From Mesorhizobium sp. J8 (lineage in GTDB: Bacteria > Pseudomonadota > Alphaproteobacteria > Rhizobiales > Rhizobiaceae), in contig NZ_AP024109.1 in the NCBI RefSeq assembly GCF_016591715.1, positions 248,001 to 312,000 on the forward strand: DNA of 64,000 nt, read 5' to 3'. Every line of letters begins with the position of its first letter. The first letter of the stretch is position 1. The notes beneath the pieces are model-generated. The model did no database searches, was not told where the DNA came from, and saw nothing but the letters and a program-made list of their open reading frames with translations. Made by a program: the position numbers and the translations under genes. Below are positions 1 to 8,978 of the stretch, in pieces.

Positions 1-35
1 TTTATCAGGCAGTGGCAAAGTGGAATTTGAGTGAT

Positions 36-1346
36 ATGAGCACCTTTTCTCCCCGTGAAATCGTTTCGGAACTCGACCGCTTCATCATCGGCCAGAAGGA
101 CGCCAAGCGCGCCGTGGCGATTGCCTTGCGCAACCGCTGGCGCCGCCAGCAGCTGGAAGGCCAGATGCGCGAAGAGGTGATGCCGAAGAACATCCTGATG
201 ATCGGCCCGACCGGCGTCGGCAAGACCGAGATCTCGCGCCGCCTGGCGCGGCTCGCCGGAGCGCCCTTCGTCAAGGTCGAGGCAACCAAATTCACCGAGG
301 TCGGCTATGTCGGCCGCGACGTCGAGCAGATCGTGCGCGACCTCGTCGAGGTCGCCATCGGCCTGACGCGCGAGAAGATGCGCGAGGACGTCACCGCGCG
401 CGCCCAGATCAATGCCGAGGAACGCGTGCTGGAAGCCCTCGTCGGCAAGACGGCGAGCCCGGCGACCCGCGACTCCTTCCGCAAGAAACTGCGCGACGGC
501 GAGCTCGACGACAAGGAGATCGAGATCGAGGTGGCCGACACCGGCACCGGCGGCATGCCCGGCTTCGAGATCCCCGGCATGCCGGGCGCCAATGTCGGCG
601 TGCTCAACATCAACGACATGCTGTCGAAGGCGATGGGCGGCCGCAAGACCAAGACCCGCAAGACCACGGTGCGCGATTCCTACGCGCTGCTGGTCAACGA
701 CGAGTCCGACAAGCTGCTCGACCAGGACGAGGTGGTGCGCCGGGCGCTGGAATCGGCCGAGAATGACGGCATCGTCTTCCTCGACGAGATCGACAAGATC
801 GCCGCCAGGAGCGACGTTTCCGGCGGTCCCTCGCGCGAAGGCGTGCAGCGCGACCTGCTGCCGCTGGTCGAAGGCACCACGGTCGCGACCAAGTATGGGC
901 CGATCAAGACCGACCATATATTGTTCATCGCGTCCGGCGCCTTCCACGTCTCCAAGCCGTCCGACCTTCTGCCGGAGCTGCAGGGCCGCCTGCCGATCCG
1001 CGTCGAGCTGCGTGCGCTGGAAAAGTCCGACTTCGTCCGCATCCTGACCGAGACCGAGGCCAGCCTCATCAAGCAGTATATCGCGCTGATGAAGACCGAA
1101 GGCGTCGAGCTGACCTTCACCGACGACGCCATCGATTCGCTTGCCGGCATCGCGGTCGAGCTCAATTCGAGCGTCGAGAATATCGGCGCCCGGCGCCTGC
1201 AGACGGTGATGGAGCGCGTGCTGGACGAGATTTCCTACGACGCGCCCGATCGGCACGGCACGACGGTCACCATCGACGCCGCCTATGTCGAGAAGCATGT
1301 CGGCGACCTGTCGCGCAACACCGACCTGTCGCGCTTCATCCTTTAA
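36..1346 (+). CDS. hslU: ATP-dependent protease ATPase subunit HslU
   Basis: AAA+ unfoldase that feeds substrates to the HslV peptidase in the cytoplasm. The 436-residue product has Walker A GPTGVGKT (residues 57-64), Walker B VFLDEID (about 246-252), the family's inserted I-domain with the GYVGRDVE pore-loop segment before it, and ends in LSRFIL, the conserved tail that docks into HslV. Length is normal for the family. An in-frame GTG lies at 12, but the ATG at 36 gives the usual start [10 protein letters not shown], so it is preferred. hslV would be expected immediately upstream, outside the window. A strong hairpin follows the stop. Identification is secure. Confidence 0.97.
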   Translation: MSTFSPREIVSELDRFIIGQKDAKRAVAIALRNRWRRQQLEGQMREEVMPKNILMIGPTGVGKTEISRRLARLAGAPFVKVEATKFTEVGYVGRDVEQIVRDLVEVAIGLTREKMREDVTARAQINAEERVLEALVGKTASPATRDSFRKKLRDGELDDKEIEIEVADTGTGGMPGFEIPGMPGANVGVLNINDMLSKAMGGRKTKTRKTTVRDSYALLVNDESDKLLDQDEVVRRALESAENDGIVFLDEIDKIAARSDVSGGPSREGVQRDLLPLVEGTTVATKYGPIKTDHILFIASGAFHVSKPSDLLPELQGRLPIRVELRALEKSDFVRILTETEASLIKQYIALMKTEGVELTFTDDAIDSLAGIAVELNSSVENIGARRLQTVMERVLDEISYDAPDRHGTTVTIDAAYVEKHVGDLSRNTDLSRFIL

Positions 1347-1359
1347 ACGCTGCCGTGAA

Positions 1360-1387
1360 TTCGGGCTGGCCTTCAGGCCTGCCCGAA
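1360..1387 (+). terminator. Hairpin downstream of hslU
   Basis: Inverted repeat with 13-bp arms and one mismatch (TTCGGGC outer arm at 1360-1366, GCCCGAA at 1381-1387, inner GGCC/GGCC). It starts 14 bases after the hslU stop. There is no U-run, so it may be a weak terminator or an mRNA-stabilising 3' end. Confidence 0.5.
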
Positions 1388-1515
1388 CCGCCTTCCAACT
1401 GAAAGTGTGGCCAAATGGAAGCATCTGGCCACCATTCTTGGTGGCGGCGCGAAGCCTTCTCTCGACTCCGCGGCGCGCTTTACCTAGTTTGCCGCGCATT
1501 CGAAAGCGGCGGCGT

Positions 1516-2475
1516 ATGAAGAAACTTATCCTGCTTTTTCTCGGCATGGCCTTGGCGGCGGCGGTGGCAACCGCCAACGCCGCGACGATGGTGCCTCCAG
1601 GCAACCGCAACAGCGTGCAGCCGGATATTCCGGGCGCCTCCAGCCGGCGCACCCAGGCCACCAACACCACCTTCCAGGCCAAGTACCGCAAGGTCTACGC
1701 GCTCTTGCAGAACGATGCCGAATTGCGCGGCAAGATCAGGAAGGTGGCGGCGGCCTACGGCATCGACCCCATGCATATCGTCGGCGCCATCGTCGGCGAG
1801 CACACCTACAATGTCGACGCCTACGACCGTTTGCAGACCTACTACGTCAAGGCAATCTCCTACCTGTCGAGCAAGCTTTCCTTCGCCTATCACGGCGAGG
1901 ACATCTCGGATTTCGTCCAGCGGCCGGAATTCAAGAAATGCGCCGGCATGGACGACAGCTACGATCTGTGGGAATGCCGTGAGCAGGTCTGGAACCGCTC
2001 CTTCCGCGGCAAGACCGTCGGCGGCGAGGATTTCCCCAACGACCGCTTCGGCGCCACCTTCTTCCAGCCCTATTATGCCGGCCAGACCTTCGGCCTCGGC
2101 CAGTTGAACCCGTTGACCGCGCTCCAGATGAGCGATCTGGTGCACAAGGTCTCCGGCCTGCCGAAGCTCGATATCGATGATCCCAACACGGTCTACAAGA
2201 CCATCATGGACCCGGATCTGACGCTGCCTTACGTCGCCGCGACCATCAGGAAGTCGATCGACGCCTATCGCAGCATCGCCGGCTTCGACATCTCGCACAA
2301 TCCGGGCCTCACCGCTACGCTCTACAATGTCGGCAATCCCGAACAGCGCGCCTATGCGCTGAAGGCCGAGAACGAAAAGCGCCGCGCCGCCGGACAGCCG
2401 GAAAAGCTGCCCGAGGAGAACTATTACGGCTGGCTGGTCAACGACAAGCTGGATGAGCTGAAGGCGCTTTTCTAG
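1516..2475 (+). CDS. DUF1402 family secreted protein
   Basis: 319-residue protein of unknown function. Residues 1-22 form a signal peptide (MKK basic start, hydrophobic core, ANA cleavage site), so it is exported. The mature part has two cysteines near the middle (KKCAGMDD and LWECREQ), which could form a disulfide in the periplasm, and a region resembling lysozyme-like folds (IVGEH, FGLGQLNPLTAL). In rhizobia DUF1402 genes often sit beside hslUV, as here, but no function follows from that. The frame extends upstream to 1285, overlapping hslU; the ATG at 1516 is chosen because it produces the signal peptide. Confidence 0.85.
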   Translation: MKKLILLFLGMALAAAVATANAATMVPPGNRNSVQPDIPGASSRRTQATNTTFQAKYRKVYALLQNDAELRGKIRKVAAAYGIDPMHIVGAIVGEHTYNVDAYDRLQTYYVKAISYLSSKLSFAYHGEDISDFVQRPEFKKCAGMDDSYDLWECREQVWNRSFRGKTVGGEDFPNDRFGATFFQPYYAGQTFGLGQLNPLTALQMSDLVHKVSGLPKLDIDDPNTVYKTIMDPDLTLPYVAATIRKSIDAYRSIAGFDISHNPGLTATLYNVGNPEQRAYALKAENEKRRAAGQPEKLPEENYYGWLVNDKLDELKALF

Positions 2476-2482
2476 CCGGACC

Positions 2483-3718
2483 TCACGCCGCCAGCAGCGA
2501 TTTCAACTTGACCGCTTGCGAGCCGAGCGCCTCCGGCGCCGGGCTCGCCTGCCTGGCGATCAGCATTTCCGCCAGGCGGATGTCGCGCGCCACGGCAGTG
2601 CCGGGGCCGATGCCGCTGGCGGCGACCAGCCTGCCGTCATCGGCCAGATGGAACAGGATGAAGGCGCCATCGTCGAGGTCGCGCCGCACGATGCTCCTGC
2701 CTTCGTCCGAAAGCCCGGCGATCTGCAAGGTGAGCCCATACTGATCCGACCAGAACCACGGCACGGCGGCATGCGCCTCACCGGCGCCCAGCATGTTCCT
2801 GGCGGCCAAGGCGCCCTGTTCCTGCGCATTGCGCCAGGCTTCGAGACGCACGCGCCGCCCGCCATAGACGGCGAGCGGGAACGAGCAGCAATCGCCGGCG
2901 GCGAAGACATCCGCGTCGACGGTGCGCAATTGCTCGTCCACGGCGATGCCGTTGTCGATTGCGAGCCCCGCCTCGGCGGCAAGCGCCGTCACCGGCACGG
3001 CGCCGATGCCGATGACAGCGAGATCGGATACGATCGTCTGTCCGTTGGCCAGCGTGATGGCGACTTCCTTGCCGTCATCGGCTATCGCAGCGAGCCCCTG
3101 GCCGGTGCGGATCGCAACGCCCTCGGCCTCATGCGCTTTGTGGATCACCTCGGCGATCTCGGCCGGCACGCCGCGCATCAGGATGCGCGGCTGCGCCTCG
3201 ATGACGCTGACGGCAGCGCCGAGCTTGCGCGCCGAGGCTGCCAGTTCCAGCCCGATGAACCCGCCGCCGATGATGGCGACGCGGTTTCCGGTGCGGAGAT
3301 GGGCGCGGATGGCGAGCGCATCGTTGAAGGTCCGGAGATAGACGCAGCGGCCCCCAAGCCCCGGCATCGGCAGTTGGCGCGGCACGGAGCCGGTGGCCAG
3401 CAGCAACTTGTCGTAGGAAAGGGAAGAACCGTCCGACAGCCGCACGACATGCGCGGCGCGGTCGATCGCCGTGGCTCGGACCGAACGGATATGCCGGATA
3501 GCGCGTTCGGCGAACAGCTCGTCTGTGGCGATCGACTTGATGGCTGGCGCTTCGCCGATCATCGCTTCCTTCGACAGCGGCGGCCGCTCATAGGGCAGGT
3601 GCGGCTCGTCACCGACCAGCGTCACCGGCCCTTCATAACCGAGATCGCGGAGCGCGAGCGCCGCGCGCCCGCCGCACTCGCCCGCGCCGATGATCACCAT
3701 CCCCATCATGGTCTTCAT
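2483..3718 (-). CDS. FAD/NAD(P)-dependent ferredoxin reductase, MocF-like
   Basis: 411-residue pyridine-nucleotide oxidoreductase. It has an N-terminal FAD dinucleotide-binding motif (IIGAGECGG, about 8-16), the PYERPPLSK segment typical of ferredoxin reductases of Rieske oxygenase systems, a second GxGxxG for NAD(P)H (IIGGGFIGLELA, about 150-161) and the FAD-contacting FAAGDC. It would pass electrons from NAD(P)H to the adjacent Rieske ferredoxin. Its start overlaps the ferredoxin stop by four bases (ATGA), so the two are translationally coupled. Together with the desaturase-like oxygenase it reproduces the mocD-mocE-mocF set described for rhizopine use in Sinorhizobium meliloti. Assignment to the MocF role is by context. 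Confidence 0.85.
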   Translation of the reverse strand: MKTMMGMVIIGAGECGGRAALALRDLGYEGPVTLVGDEPHLPYERPPLSKEAMIGEAPAIKSIATDELFAERAIRHIRSVRATAIDRAAHVVRLSDGSSLSYDKLLLATGSVPRQLPMPGLGGRCVYLRTFNDALAIRAHLRTGNRVAIIGGGFIGLELAASARKLGAAVSVIEAQPRILMRGVPAEIAEVIHKAHEAEGVAIRTGQGLAAIADDGKEVAITLANGQTIVSDLAVIGIGAVPVTALAAEAGLAIDNGIAVDEQLRTVDADVFAAGDCCSFPLAVYGGRRVRLEAWRNAQEQGALAARNMLGAGEAHAAVPWFWSDQYGLTLQIAGLSDEGRSIVRRDLDDGAFILFHLADDGRLVAASGIGPGTAVARDIRLAEMLIARQASPAPEALGSQAVKLKSLLAA

Positions 3719-4029
3719 CCGATCCGGATCAGGACTTTGCCGTCATCGACCTTGACCGGATAGGTCTTCAAATTGACGCAGACCGGCGCGCCGCGAGCGT
3801 CACCGGTCTTGTAGTTGAAGCGGCCATTGTGCTTCGGGCATTCGATGATGTCGTCCATCACCAGCCCGTCGGCCAGATGCACCTTTTCATGCGTGCACAA
3901 GCCGTCTGTCGCGAAATACTCATCGTCCGGGCTGCGGTAGATGGCGAAGGTGCGCCCGGCATGGTCGAACCGCATCACATCCTCCTCGTCGATGTCTCCG
4001 GCCGCGCAGGCCTCGACCCAGTCGCTCAT
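3715..4029 (-). CDS. Rieske [2Fe-2S] ferredoxin, MocE family
   Basis: 104-residue small Rieske ferredoxin. Cluster ligands are visible as C45-T-H47 and C64-P-K-H67, the C-x-H ... C-x2-H pattern, within GLCTHEKVHL and IIECPKHNGRF. It would be a soluble electron carrier between the downstream reductase and the upstream oxygenase. A GGAG ribosome site precedes the ATG. It lies 46 bases after the oxygenase stop and overlaps the reductase start by four bases, consistent with one transcript. NCBI-style naming for such proteins is MocE family ferredoxin. Confidence 0.92.
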   Translation of the reverse strand: MSDWVEACAAGDIDEEDVMRFDHAGRTFAIYRSPDDEYFATDGLCTHEKVHLADGLVMDDIIECPKHNGRFNYKTGDARGAPVCVNLKTYPVKVDDGKVLIRIG

Positions 4030-4075
4030 CTTGTTCTCCGCGAAAAATCGGTTGTCGGTTAAGCACTCAGGCAGC

Positions 4076-5185
4076 TCACTCAGCCGCGGCCGCCACCGGA
4101 TTGTTATCGTTGTGGAATTCTTCTCTGTAGGGCTTCGCCGTCGGCGGCAGCGCGCGCTTGAGGAAATAATCCTCGTTGCGCAGCTGGCGCAGGAAGGCCG
4201 GGATCATCTCGCGGTAGCCGGCCAGGATCGACGGCGTCGGCGCCGGCAGGTCGTGCTTGATCATCTCATGCAGCTTCGGCAGCGCGTGGTAGGGCACCAT
4301 CGGGAACATGTGGTGCTCCACATGGTAGTTCATGTTCCAGTAGATGAACCGGCTGATCGGATTCATGTAGACGGTGCGGCTGTTGAGCCGATGGTCGACG
4401 ACGTTGTCGGCAAGGCCGCCATGCTGCAACAGGCCGGTCATCACATGATGCCAGGCGCCATAGAGCCGGGGCAGGCCGATCAGCATCAGCGGCAGCCAGG
4501 AATGCAGGTAGAGCGCCAAGGCGATGGTCGTGATGTAGATGGCGAGCCATATGCGGGCCACCCGGATCGCCTTCGGCTGCTCCTGTTCGGGAATGAAGGT
4601 CTTTTCCGCGGCGCTGATGATGCCGGCGGCATTGCGCACCATGTCGGTCATCGCGTGCCAGGCGTCGAGAATGCCGAAGAAGTTCAGCACCACGCGCAAC
4701 AGATCCGGCGGGCGCATGACGGCGATTTCCGGGTCGCGGCCGACGATGATGGTGTCGGTGTGGTGGCGCGTGTGGCTCCAGCACCAGGTCACCGGATTGC
4801 GCATGATCATGAAGCAGGCGAGCTGGTAGACGGCGTCGTTCATCCACTGCGTGCGGAAGGCCGTGCCGTGGCCGCATTCGTGCCAGCGGGAATCGGTCGA
4901 GGAGCCGTAGAGCGTGCCATAGACGAAAAAGAACGGCACGCACCACCAGCTGCCCCAGAACCAGATGCCGCCCGCGGCGCTGGCGATGAAAGCGGCCAGC
5001 CAGATGATGGTGTCGCGGATCGCCGGCTGGTCGGAGCGCTGCATCAGCTCCTTCATCTGCTTGCGCGGGATCTCGGTGTGATACCACTCGGCCGCCGCGA
5101 GCCCGGTCTCGACCGCGAGCCTGGCGTCTCGCCCGGTCAGGCTGTAGTCGCGCGGCGACGCCGCCGAAGACGTGATTGCCGTCAT
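4076..5185 (-). CDS. Membrane di-iron fatty acid desaturase-type oxygenase, MocD-like
   Basis: 369-residue integral membrane protein of the desaturase/hydroxylase superfamily. The di-iron histidine boxes are H102-ECG-H106, S-H138-TR-HH142 and YHVEHH (288-292), with extra histidines at HHVMTGLLQH (246-255). Hydrophobic stretches near residues 60-95, 115-130 and 212-240 fit membrane segments. In S. meliloti the related MocD, with MocE and MocF, is needed to use 3-O-methyl-scyllo-inosamine but not scyllo-inosamine, implying oxidative O-demethylation. The same reaction on a methylated inositol is inferred here from the inositol-type importer across the divergent promoter. Start at MTAITSS (5185) is preferred over an upstream in-frame start. 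The true substrate is unknown; a lipid cannot be excluded. Confidence 0.82.
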   Translation of the reverse strand: MTAITSSAASPRDYSLTGRDARLAVETGLAAAEWYHTEIPRKQMKELMQRSDQPAIRDTIIWLAAFIASAAGGIWFWGSWWCVPFFFVYGTLYGSSTDSRWHECGHGTAFRTQWMNDAVYQLACFMIMRNPVTWCWSHTRHHTDTIIVGRDPEIAVMRPPDLLRVVLNFFGILDAWHAMTDMVRNAAGIISAAEKTFIPEQEQPKAIRVARIWLAIYITTIALALYLHSWLPLMLIGLPRLYGAWHHVMTGLLQHGGLADNVVDHRLNSRTVYMNPISRFIYWNMNYHVEHHMFPMVPYHALPKLHEMIKHDLPAPTPSILAGYREMIPAFLRQLRNEDYFLKRALPPTAKPYREEFHNDNNPVAAAAE

Positions 5186-5277
5186 TGGGGTTCCTCCGCC
5201 GGCCCTTGGCGCACCGCCCTGACCATGCAGGGCTCGCACATCGCTGACTTTCGGGCTTCAGCATATCCGCAAGGTCT

Positions 5278-5320
5278 GATAGTCTCAACATCACAAAGAT
5301 AGTTTCTATCATTTCCTATC
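5278..5320. promoter_or_regulatory. Candidate LacI-type operator array in the divergent promoter
   Basis: A 13-bp palindrome GATAG-TTT-CTATC lies at 5298-5310. One more GATAG lies at 5278-5282 and one more CTATC at 5316-5320. The array sits between the oxygenase operon (minus) and the LacI regulator (plus), where an autoregulator would bind. Binding is inferred. Confidence 0.5.
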
Positions 5321-5376
5321 AGAATGAGATATGTGCTGAGTTGGATATCCGGAGTGGGACAAGCGAGGAAGCATTC

Positions 5377-6408
5377 ATGGCGAAGCGGCCGACCATCACC
5401 GATCTCGCGCGCGTCTCCGGCGTCAGCGTCGCCACCGTCGACCGGGTGCTGAACAGCCGCCTGCCGGTGCGCGAGGAAACGGCGCGCCGGGTCTACGACG
5501 CCGCCACTGAGATCGGCTACCACGCGGCAGGACTGATCAAGCAGCGCATGCGCCAGGAATTGCCGGAATACAGGCTCGGCTTCCTGCTGCTCAGGGGCAA
5601 TGACGTCTTCTACGGCGATTTCGCCAGGGAGCTCGAGCTGGCGGTCGCGCAGTCGCAGCGTTTCCGCGGCGTCGCGACGGTCGAGTTCGCCGCTTCCCTG
5701 GCACCTGACGAGATCGCCGCCCAGATGCGCAAACTGGCGGCCAAGTCGAGAGCCATCGCGGTCGTCGGCCCGGACCATCCCAACCTGACCGCGGTCGTGG
5801 AGACGCTGAAGGCCAGGGGGCAACCGGTCTTCTCGCTGCTGTCGGATTTTGCCGCCGGCATCCGCGAGGGCTATGTCGGGCTCGACAACCGCAAGGTCGG
5901 GCGCAGCGCGGCCTGGATGATCGCCAAGGCCGCCAGGAAGCCGGGCAAGGTCGCGCTCTTCGTCGGCAGCCACCGCTTCCACGGCCACGAGCTGCGCGAG
6001 ATCGGCTTTCGCTCATTCTTTCGCGAGCACGCGCCGGACTTCACCGTGATGGAGACGCTGGTCAACCTCGAGGCCAATGACGTGACGCATGACGCCATGC
6101 TCGACCTTCTGGCGCGCCATCCCGATCTTGCCGGCTGCTACGTCGCCGGCGGCGGCATGGAAGGCGCGGTCTCGGCGCTGCGGACGGCAAAGCCTGCCGA
6201 GATGCCGGTCGTCATCTGCAACGAGATCAACGCCGTCTCGCGCGCGGCGCTTGCCGACAACATCCTCACCATGGTGATCTCGACGCCGCTCGCGGCGCTT
6301 TGCCGGGAGCTCGTCGGGCTGATGGCCCATGCCATCGAAAGCGGCGCCGCCAATGCGCCCGGGCAGACCTTCCTGCCCTTCGACATCTATCTGCCGGAAA
6401 ACATCTAG
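5377..6408 (+). CDS. LacI family transcriptional regulator
   Basis: 343-residue repressor-type regulator. An N-terminal LacI helix-turn-helix (TITDLARVSGVSVATVDRVL, about 5-24) is followed by a periplasmic-binding-like effector domain. The ATG at 5377 is chosen over an upstream in-frame TTG because AGGAAG precedes it and it starts just before the helix-turn-helix. It is divergent from the MocDEF-like operon and upstream of an ABC importer with an IolG-like dehydrogenase, so it probably responds to a sugar or inositol derivative and controls both sides. A perfect 20-bp-arm hairpin follows its stop. Confidence 0.9.
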   Translation: MAKRPTITDLARVSGVSVATVDRVLNSRLPVREETARRVYDAATEIGYHAAGLIKQRMRQELPEYRLGFLLLRGNDVFYGDFARELELAVAQSQRFRGVATVEFAASLAPDEIAAQMRKLAAKSRAIAVVGPDHPNLTAVVETLKARGQPVFSLLSDFAAGIREGYVGLDNRKVGRSAAWMIAKAARKPGKVALFVGSHRFHGHELREIGFRSFFREHAPDFTVMETLVNLEANDVTHDAMLDLLARHPDLAGCYVAGGGMEGAVSALRTAKPAEMPVVICNEINAVSRAALADNILTMVISTPLAALCRELVGLMAHAIESGAANAPGQTFLPFDIYLPENI

Positions 6409-6426
6409 ACCCCGGAGTGATGAGAT

Positions 6427-6469
6427 CGACATGAAAGAATCCATCAGCCTGATGGATTCTTTCATGTCG
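6427..6469. repeat. Perfect 43-nt palindromic hairpin
   Basis: Two 20-base arms pair perfectly (6427-6446 with 6450-6469) around a GCC loop, 18 bases after the LacI gene stop. It is AT-richer than its surroundings. No U-run follows, so a classical intrinsic terminator is not supported. It could act as a bidirectional terminator or RNA-processing hairpin, or be a dyad for a DNA-binding protein. Confidence 0.8.
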
Positions 6470-6582
6470 GTTTGCCGCGATTCCGGCTCCCACGAAGGTG
6501 GTCGTGAACCATCGCCACGCCGATAGCGATCGAAAAACCGGCCGCCCCGGTCGGAATCTCCCTTGACGTTTCAAAAACGAAA

Positions 6583-6598
6583 TGGAATAAATATTTCA
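6583..6598. promoter_or_regulatory. Candidate IolR-type operator before the ABC importer
   Basis: The minus strand reads TGAAATATTTATTCCA, matching 15 of 16 bases of TGAAATATTAATTCCA in the iolR-iolC gap (35265-35280). The core is GGAA-N6-TTTC, one base from the GGAA-N6-TTCC motif reported for S. meliloti IolR. It lies about 165 bases before the importer start. The rest of the 6409-6764 gap holds the palindrome above and probably the promoter; no gene is seen. Confidence 0.6.
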
Positions 6599-6764
6599 CC
6601 AACTAGGCCTTTTGGTTCTTTCGTTCCGGAACGTCTGTTCGAACGGAGGAAGGGGCGTTCCAATCGAATTGGCGACGCCGCATGGCCGCAGGGAGAGATT
6701 CCCCGGGCAAACCGGGGATTCCGGTTCAATGGGTGCAGCCGGACACCAAGTGGAGGAGAATAAA

Positions 6765-7706
6765 ATGAAGAAACTTCTTTTGGGCGTCGCGCTTTCGGCG
6801 CTGATGTGTTCATCCGCCTTCGCCGCCAAGATCGGTGTTTCGATGGCGCGTTTCGACGACAACTTCCTGACTGTGCTGCGCAACGGCATGATCGCTCAGG
6901 CCAAGGGCATGAGCGGTGTCGAGCTGCAGGTCGAGGACGCGCAGAACGATGTCGCCAAGCAGCTCGACCAGATCAAGAACTTCGCCGCTTCGGGCGTCGA
7001 CGCCATCATCGTCAACCCGGTCGACACCTCGGCCACCCAGGCGATGTCCGACGCCGCGGCCGCCGCCAAGATCCCGCTGGTTTACGTCAACCGCCAGCCG
7101 ATCAATGTCGATACGCTGCCGGACAACCAAGCCTTCGTCGCGTCGAATGAGGCCGAATCCGGCACGCTCGAGACCAAGGAAGTCTGCCGCTTGTTCAAGG
7201 AAGCCGGCAAGAAGGAAGCCAATGTCTATGTGATCATGGGCGAGCTTTCCAACCAGGCCGCGGTGCAGCGCACCAAGGACATCGAGGAAGTGATCGCCAC
7301 GCCGGACTGCAACTTCATCAAGATCATCGACAAGCAGACCTCGAACTGGCAGCGCGACCAGGCGCAGAACCTGATGACCAACTGGCTGTCGGCCGCCAAG
7401 CAGTTCGATGGCGTCATTGCCAACAACGACGAAAGCGCAATCGGCGCCATCCAGGCGATGAAGGCCGCCAACATCGACATGAAGACCATGGTCGTGGGCG
7501 GTGTCGACGCGACCCAGGACGCGCTCGCGGCGATGCAGGCAGGTGACTTGAAGGTGACCGTGTTCCAGGACGCGGCCGGTCAAGGCGCCGGCGCGCTCGA
7601 CGCGGCGCTGAAGCTCGCCAAGGGCGAGAAGGTGGAACACAAGGTCTACATCCCGTTCCAGCTCGTCACGCCGGCGAACATCGACAAGTTCTTGAAGAAG
7701 AACTGA
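6765..7706 (+). CDS. Sugar/inositol ABC transporter substrate-binding protein (RbsB/MocB-like)
   Basis: 313-residue periplasmic binding protein with a signal peptide (1-20, cleavage SAFA-A). The mature start KIGVSMARFDDNFLTVLRNG and the following IIVNPVDTSAT segment are typical of type I (ribose/inositol class) binding proteins, a group that includes the rhizopine-binding protein MocB. ATG at 6765 is fixed by GGAGGAG at 6752-6758. It is followed by a permease and ATPase, a dehydrogenase and an SDR on the same strand. The ligand is inferred to be an inositol or derivative from those neighbours and the IolR-like site upstream. Confidence 0.88.
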   Translation: MKKLLLGVALSALMCSSAFAAKIGVSMARFDDNFLTVLRNGMIAQAKGMSGVELQVEDAQNDVAKQLDQIKNFAASGVDAIIVNPVDTSATQAMSDAAAAAKIPLVYVNRQPINVDTLPDNQAFVASNEAESGTLETKEVCRLFKEAGKKEANVYVIMGELSNQAAVQRTKDIEEVIATPDCNFIKIIDKQTSNWQRDQAQNLMTNWLSAAKQFDGVIANNDESAIGAIQAMKAANIDMKTMVVGGVDATQDALAAMQAGDLKVTVFQDAAGQGAGALDAALKLAKGEKVEHKVYIPFQLVTPANIDKFLKKN

Positions 7707-7715
7707 GGCGCCGCC

Positions 7716-7775
7716 AACGCAATTCCGGGAAAAGCGCGTGGCGCTTTTCCAGAAGGAATGGCGTGAAGACAAACC
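7716..7775. repeat. Intergenic repeat (CAATTCC family) with hairpin
   Basis: Contains GCAATTCCGGGAAAAG and a 10-bp perfect hairpin (7728-7737 with 7741-7750). It is a divergent member of the family also found at 11646, 28106 and 52271. It lies between the binding protein and permease genes, where it may reduce read-through or protect the upstream mRNA. Confidence 0.6.
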
Positions 7776-7899
7776 GAGGAGCGGCGCGCCGGCACATCGG
7801 ACTGGCTGAAATCACGGCCGCTGGCGTGGCGGCGCCGCTCCCTGTCTCCCCCGCCCCGTCGGGCGGGAGAGCGGGCGCGGTCATTCGGAGGAAGAAGAC

Positions 7900-8976
7900 G
7901 TGTCACAGACATCGCATGGCATTGGCGGATTGAGTTATGACGCCAAGAAGCGCCCATGGCCGGCCGAGTTCAATGTGTTCCTGGCGCTCGTCATCCTGGT
8001 CGGCCTGTTCGAATTGATCGGCCGTGTCTTCCTCGGCGACAGTTTCCTGTTCAACACGCGTCCGAACGTTGACGCGATCTTCAACGAACAGCGCCTGCAG
8101 ATCATCATCCTGCAGGTTTCGATCGTCGGCATCATCGCCATCGGCGTCACTCAGGTCATCATCAGCGGCGGCATCGACCTGTCTTCCGGCTCGGTCGTCG
8201 GCGCCACGGCCATGATCGCGATGAGCTTTGCCCAGGTGGCGACCGTCAACGGCAATCCCAACCCCAAGGCCATGTTCCTTGCCTATGGCTGGGTCGATCT
8301 GCCCGTCCTCGTGCCCTTGCTTGTCGCCATAGGCTGCGGCCTCATCGCCGGCCTGGTCAACGGTATGCTGATCGCCTATACGCGCATCCCGCCCTTCATC
8401 GCTACGCTCGGCATGATGGTCACCGCTCGCGGCATCGCCAAATGGTGGTCCAAGGGCGAGCCGATCTCGTTTCCGACCGACAGCTTCGCCGCGATCGGCA
8501 AGGGCCTGATGCCGGTCGTCATCTTCATCTCGCTGGCGATCCTGTTCCAGCTCATCTTGACCTACACGAAATATGGCAAGCACTGCTACGCCATCGGCTC
8601 CAACGAGGATGCCGCGCGCATGTCCGGCATCAAGATCGCCAACCACAAGGTGCTGGTCTACGTCATCGCCGCCATCCTCGCCTCCTTGGCCGCTGTGGTG
8701 CTCTGCTCCAAGAACCTCACCGCCCAGTCCGGCATGGGCGTCATGTATGAACTCGACGCCATCGCCATGGCCGTCATCGGCGGCGTCTCGCTCTCGGGCG
8801 GCCGTGGCTCGATCATCGGCACCGTGATCGGCTCGCTGATCTTCGGCGTCATCATTTCCGGCTTCACCTTCCTGCGGCTCGACGCCTATTATCAGGAGAT
8901 GGTCAAGGGCGTGATCATCGTCGGCGCGGTCGTTCTCGATCAATGGCGCCAGCGCCGCCGCGCGATAGGAGCTTGA
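7900..8976 (+). CDS. Sugar ABC transporter permease (RbsC/FrcC type)
   Basis: 358-residue inner-membrane permease of the BPD_transp_2 family. It has many hydrophobic segments, the GGIDLSSGSVVG motif after the second or third helix, and a C-terminal AVIGGVSLSGGRGSIIGTVIG segment. GTG start at 7900 with GGAGGAAGAAG just upstream. It partners the binding protein at 6765 and the single-domain ATPase at 8979. A gap of 193 bases containing a hairpin separates it from the binding-protein gene. Confidence 0.93.
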   Translation: MSQTSHGIGGLSYDAKKRPWPAEFNVFLALVILVGLFELIGRVFLGDSFLFNTRPNVDAIFNEQRLQIIILQVSIVGIIAIGVTQVIISGGIDLSSGSVVGATAMIAMSFAQVATVNGNPNPKAMFLAYGWVDLPVLVPLLVAIGCGLIAGLVNGMLIAYTRIPPFIATLGMMVTARGIAKWWSKGEPISFPTDSFAAIGKGLMPVVIFISLAILFQLILTYTKYGKHCYAIGSNEDAARMSGIKIANHKVLVYVIAAILASLAAVVLCSKNLTAQSGMGVMYELDAIAMAVIGGVSLSGGRGSIIGTVIGSLIFGVIISGFTFLRLDAYYQEMVKGVIIVGAVVLDQWRQRRRAIGA

Positions 8977-8978
8977 CC

